The notes under the pieces were generated by a model. That model saw only the letters and a program-made list of their open reading frames with translations, was not told the origin of the DNA and did not search any database. Shown piece after piece: positions 5,051-7,577 of a DNA stretch of 7,577 nucleotides. The stretch is from positions 1-7,577 of the forward strand of contig JAUQZZ010000097.1 of assembly GCA_030586765.1 (NCBI GenBank), written 5' to 3'. Source of the stretch: Candidatus Brocadiales bacterium (lineage in GTDB: Bacteria; Planctomycetota; Brocadiia; Brocadiales; Bathyanammoxibiaceae). Numbering within the stretch: position 1 is the stretch's first letter; the number at the start of each line of letters is the position of its first letter. Both the position numbers and the translations under genes were made by a program.

Positions 5051-6685
5051 TTAATACATATCCCCGTATCCGCCATATCCGCCAGGCATAGGGGCGGCGG
5101 GCTTCTTCTTTTCGGGGATTTGTCCCACCAGGGCATCAGTAGTGAGTAACAGGGTGGCCACACTGGCGGCATTCTGGAGGGCGCACCTTACTACCTTGGT
5201 GGGGTCAATGATACCCTCCTTGATCATATCGCAGTACTTGTTGGCGCTGGCATCGTAGCCGAAGTTGCCCTCCTCGTCTAGTATCCTCTGTACCACTACG
5301 GCCCCATGAATCCCCGCGTTATTGGCTATCTGGCGGGCAGGGGCCGACAAGGCCCTTTGAACGATGTTGACGCCTACGGCCTCATCACCCTTGAGTTTTA
5401 ATCCAGCCAGGACGGGAATGCATCTCAGGAGGGCGACTCCGCCTCCTGGCAGGATGCCTTCCTCCACTGCGGCACGGGTGGCATGGAGGGCATCTTCTAC
5501 CCGGGCCTTCTTCTCCTTCATCTCGCTCTCCGTGGCAGCCCCAACGTTTACCTGGGCCACACCACCAGCGAGCTTAGCTAATCTCTCCTCCAACTTCTCT
5601 TTGTCGTAGTCAGAGGCGGTGGTGCGCATCTCCGTCCGTATCTGTTCTATGCGGCCCTGGATAGCCTTACTCTCCCCTGCGCCCTCGATAATAGTGGTGG
5701 TGTCTTTGTCAATTACTACCTTCTTTGCCCTACCCAGGTCTTTAATTTTTATGCTTTCCAGGTCTATGCCCAGGTCCTCGAAGACGGCTTTGCCTCCCGC
5801 GAGCACGGCTATGTCCTGGAGCATGGCCTTGCGGCGGTCTCCGTAGCCAGGGGCCTTGACCGCAGCGCACTTTAACACCCCCCGTAGCTTGTTCACCACA
5901 ATAAGTGTCAAGGCTTCACCCTCCACCTCCTCGGCGATTATAAGTAAGGGCTTGCCCTGCTCGGCAGTCTTCTCCAGGACGGGTATGATGCTCCTGGCTG
6001 CGCTAATCTTCTTCTCGTGGATGAGGATGTAGGGCTCTTCCAGGACGGCCTGCATGGTCTGGGGATTAGTGATGAAATAGGGGGAGAGGTACCCCTTATC
6101 GAACTGCACCCCCTCTATCCATTTCACATCTGTCTGCATGGTCTTGCCTTCTTCTACGGTGATAACACCGTCTTTGCCCACCTTTTCCATGGCATCGGCG
6201 ATAAACTTTCCAATATCAGGGTCGTAGTTGGAGGCTACAGTGGCCACCTGCTCTATCTCCTTACGGCCTTTGACAGGGATGCTCATCTCCTTGAGTTTCT
6301 TAACCACAGCCTCCACGGCCTGCTCTATGCCCCGTTTCAGGGCCATGGCATTGGCCCCTGCGGTGACGTTTTTGAGGCCCTCCACGAAGATAGCCTCTGC
6401 CAGGACGGTAGCGGTGGTGGTGCCGTCCCCTGCCACGTCACTGGTCTTGGCGGCCACAGACTTCACCATCTGGGCCCCTATATTCTCCAGGTGTTCTTCT
6501 AGTTCTATCTCTTTTGCCACGGTAACGCCATCCTTGGTGATGGTGGGCGAACCGAAGCTCTTTTGTATGATGACGTTTCGGCCCCTGGGGCCCAGGGTTA
6601 TCTTTACGGCATCGGAGAGCTTCCTTACCCCCTCCCGGATGGCCTCCCATGCCTCCTGGTTAAAGACTATCTTCTTGGCTGGCAT
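5051..6685 (-). CDS. groEL: Chaperonin GroEL (Hsp60, group I)
   Basis: GroEL forms the cytosolic 14-mer double ring that encloses unfolded proteins and folds them with ATP and the GroES lid. The 544 residues match the usual length. The start at 6685 has GAGGAGGT 5 bases upstream. Nucleotide-site residues are intact: DGVTVA (52-57), D87 in GDGTTT (86-91) and D398 in VEDA. The cpn60 signature AAVEEGILPGGG occupies 405-416. Apical substrate and GroES contact positions are also kept: Y199, Y203, F204, L237, V263, V264 and N265, so the protein should still need GroES. The tail reads GGYGGYGDMY in place of the usual GGM repeats. No groES lies next to it and no CIRCE operator precedes it. The gene appears to be transcribed alone, from an extended -10 promoter to a strong terminator. 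Confidence 0.98.
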   Translation of the reverse strand: MPAKKIVFNQEAWEAIREGVRKLSDAVKITLGPRGRNVIIQKSFGSPTITKDGVTVAKEIELEEHLENIGAQMVKSVAAKTSDVAGDGTTTATVLAEAIFVEGLKNVTAGANAMALKRGIEQAVEAVVKKLKEMSIPVKGRKEIEQVATVASNYDPDIGKFIADAMEKVGKDGVITVEEGKTMQTDVKWIEGVQFDKGYLSPYFITNPQTMQAVLEEPYILIHEKKISAARSIIPVLEKTAEQGKPLLIIAEEVEGEALTLIVVNKLRGVLKCAAVKAPGYGDRRKAMLQDIAVLAGGKAVFEDLGIDLESIKIKDLGRAKKVVIDKDTTTIIEGAGESKAIQGRIEQIRTEMRTTASDYDKEKLEERLAKLAGGVAQVNVGAATESEMKEKKARVEDALHATRAAVEEGILPGGGVALLRCIPVLAGLKLKGDEAVGVNIVQRALSAPARQIANNAGIHGAVVVQRILDEEGNFGYDASANKYCDMIKEGIIDPTKVVRCALQNAASVATLLLTTDALVGQIPEKKKPAAPMPGGYGGYGDMY

Positions 6686-6714
6686 CTTTTACCTCCTCTG
6701 CTTTAGGATAATCT

Positions 6715-6723
6715 ATCATAACA
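6715..6723 (-). promoter_or_regulatory. Extended -10 promoter of groEL
   Basis: The minus strand reads TG-T-TATGAT (6723-6715), an extended -10 element with five of six matches to TATAAT. No good -35 box sits 17 bases upstream, which fits the extended type. The start would be near 6708, leaving a leader of about 22 bases. An imperfect dyad TTGGCA-N7-TGCTAA lies just upstream (about 6734-6752). Its spacing and arms do not match CIRCE. Confidence 0.5.
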
Positions 6724-6920
6724 TTAACAAATTAGCAAACCTGGTGCCAAATATTTAGATATTAAACCTCTAGGGGGACATATGTAAGTGTGGTATTTGT
6801 AATATGTTATACTAATTGAAGGACATTGTTATATCCAACCTCCTCTGTCAAAGTGGCAGGGGGAAATTATTATTGTAGGGGCAGAGTAGTGTCCGCCACA
6901 AAGACTGTATCCTCTTCCGA

Positions 6921-7484
6921 TTACTCTTTATACTCCCTACTGAAGAGCTTCTCCACCCTTTCTGAGGCGGAGGTGAGGCTGGTGAGGACCAGGTCTATGC
7001 CCTGCCTGGTAATGATGTATTCCCGCCCCTCGGTGGTCAGGGGCTGTCCATAGGCTATCTTGGCGATGTTCTCCTCGTTTTGCTTGATTATCTCTGGGCT
7101 CAGGACCCTCAGTTCCAGGAGGCGTTCCTCGTATCTGGCCCTCTTTGAACTCTTTTCAGGTGCCCTCTTTTCCAGGGCGGATAGGGCGTCTTCCCAGTAA
7201 TACTTCATATAAATCAGAGAAACCCCCACCAGGCTGTCCTTCAGGGTCTCAATCTCTTTATCTGACCAGTTGCCCCGTTTTCCCAGGATGGCCCAGAATT
7301 CACTATGAACCTCTCGGTTGGGCATATTCGACTTTTTGGACACCTGATTGAGTATCTGCGTGATTCGCTCCCTCTCCCCTGGGCCTAGACGGTCCAGTGG
7401 GTTGGTAGGGGGTGCTGCCAGGGCAAGGTTTGTATACATGAATATGGATAAAACAACAGCCAGCGCCAACCGCATCAGTACCAT
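6921..7484 (-). CDS. Secreted or periplasmic helical protein of unknown function
   Basis: I do not recognise this 187-residue protein. ATG 7484 is supported by AGGAGA with a 6-base spacer. A second ATG, codon 4, is less well placed. Residues 1-23 form a Sec signal peptide: short basic start (R5), hydrophobic core and the cleavage motif ALA before APP. There is no lipobox cysteine and no cysteine anywhere, so it is a soluble exported protein. The mature part is rich in charged helix-forming residues with few aromatic ones. Recognisable pieces are ERERITQILNQVSKK, WSDKEIETLKDSL, RARYEERLLELRVLS and a hydrophilic end (FSREYKE). No further membrane segment or catalytic motif is visible. It lies upstream of groEL in the same direction with a 235-base gap, so it is probably a separate transcript. 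Confidence 0.8.
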   Translation of the reverse strand: MVLMRLALAVVLSIFMYTNLALAAPPTNPLDRLGPGERERITQILNQVSKKSNMPNREVHSEFWAILGKRGNWSDKEIETLKDSLVGVSLIYMKYYWEDALSALEKRAPEKSSKRARYEERLLELRVLSPEIIKQNEENIAKIAYGQPLTTEGREYIITRQGIDLVLTSLTSASERVEKLFSREYKE

Positions 7485-7548
7485 CAGTTATCTCCTGTTG
7501 TTTCTAAGGAATCTCTGACTCGATGTGTAGTCGAAGCGCATCTCTGTA

Positions 7549-7570
7549 GGGGTGCGATTTATCGCACCCC
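7549..7570. repeat. Perfect palindrome upstream of the secreted-protein gene
   Basis: GGGGTGCGAT (7549-7558), TT, then the exact reverse complement ATCGCACCCC (7561-7570). It begins within TGTAGGGG (7545-7552), a word that also occurs at 6874-6881. Neither strand shows a T-run after it. It looks like a dispersed repeat. It could instead be a regulatory dyad, since it lies 65 bases before the start codon at 7484. Confidence 0.5.
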
Positions 7571-7577
7571 CCAGGGG

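Noticed and set aside
4936..5172. 78-residue minus-strand frame overlapping the groEL end and terminator
   Set aside because: It runs through the terminator hairpin and out of frame with groEL, has no RBS, and its content is a frame artefact.
6017..6758. Two long plus-strand open frames opposite the 5' part of groEL
   Set aside because: They are antisense of highly conserved GroEL sequence with low-complexity composition and no independent support.
6700..6760. Possible CIRCE operator upstream of groEL
   Set aside because: The only dyad, TTGGCA-N7-TGCTAA, has shorter arms and the wrong spacing compared with TTAGCACTC-N9-GAGTGCTAA.

Overview
The window carries five complete genes and one truncated gene, all on the minus strand, so transcription runs from the right edge to the left. 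It looks like ordinary bacterial chromosome: strong Shine-Dalgarno (SD) sites, sigma70-type promoters, an intrinsic terminator and short gaps. I see no phage, transposase, CRISPR or tRNA/rRNA signal. The GroEL sequence (for example FDKGYLSPYFITNPQTM, ILIHEKKIS, NVGAATESEMKEKKARVEDA) and the small heat-shock protein most resemble, from memory, those of Planctomycetota of the Brocadiae/Phycisphaerae type. That placement is tentative and was not tested by search. Small hairpin repeats in several gaps are of a kind common in uncultured bacterial genomes.

Layout in transcription order: a secreted all-helical protein of unknown function (7484-6921); groEL (6685-5051), with its own extended -10 promoter and a strong terminator (5045-5005); hsp20, an alpha-crystallin small heat-shock protein (4815-4396); lon, the ATP-dependent protease (4334-1908), 61 bases after hsp20 and probably co-transcribed; a 69-residue hypothetical protein (1827-1618) that may end the same operon; a roughly 400-base gap full of inverted repeats with a consensus promoter at its left end (1280-1253); and a class V pyridoxal-phosphate aminotransferase (1211 to beyond base 1).

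The core is a proteostasis cluster. GroEL folds proteins, Hsp20 holds unfolded ones and Lon degrades damaged ones. groES is not next to groEL, and there is no CIRCE operator (the HrcA binding site) or HspR-type operator, so heat-shock control must work differently. The most interesting sequence feature is the hsp20 leader. It has a 40-base imperfect dyad whose distal arm can pair either with the proximal arm or with the hsp20 SD. This fits an RNA thermometer/switch or, alternatively, a DNA operator over the promoter. The lon leader also carries an anti-SD-like tract able to mask its own ribosome binding site. The rest of the window is well-known gene families plus dispersed palindromes; I did not find a clearly new multi-gene system.
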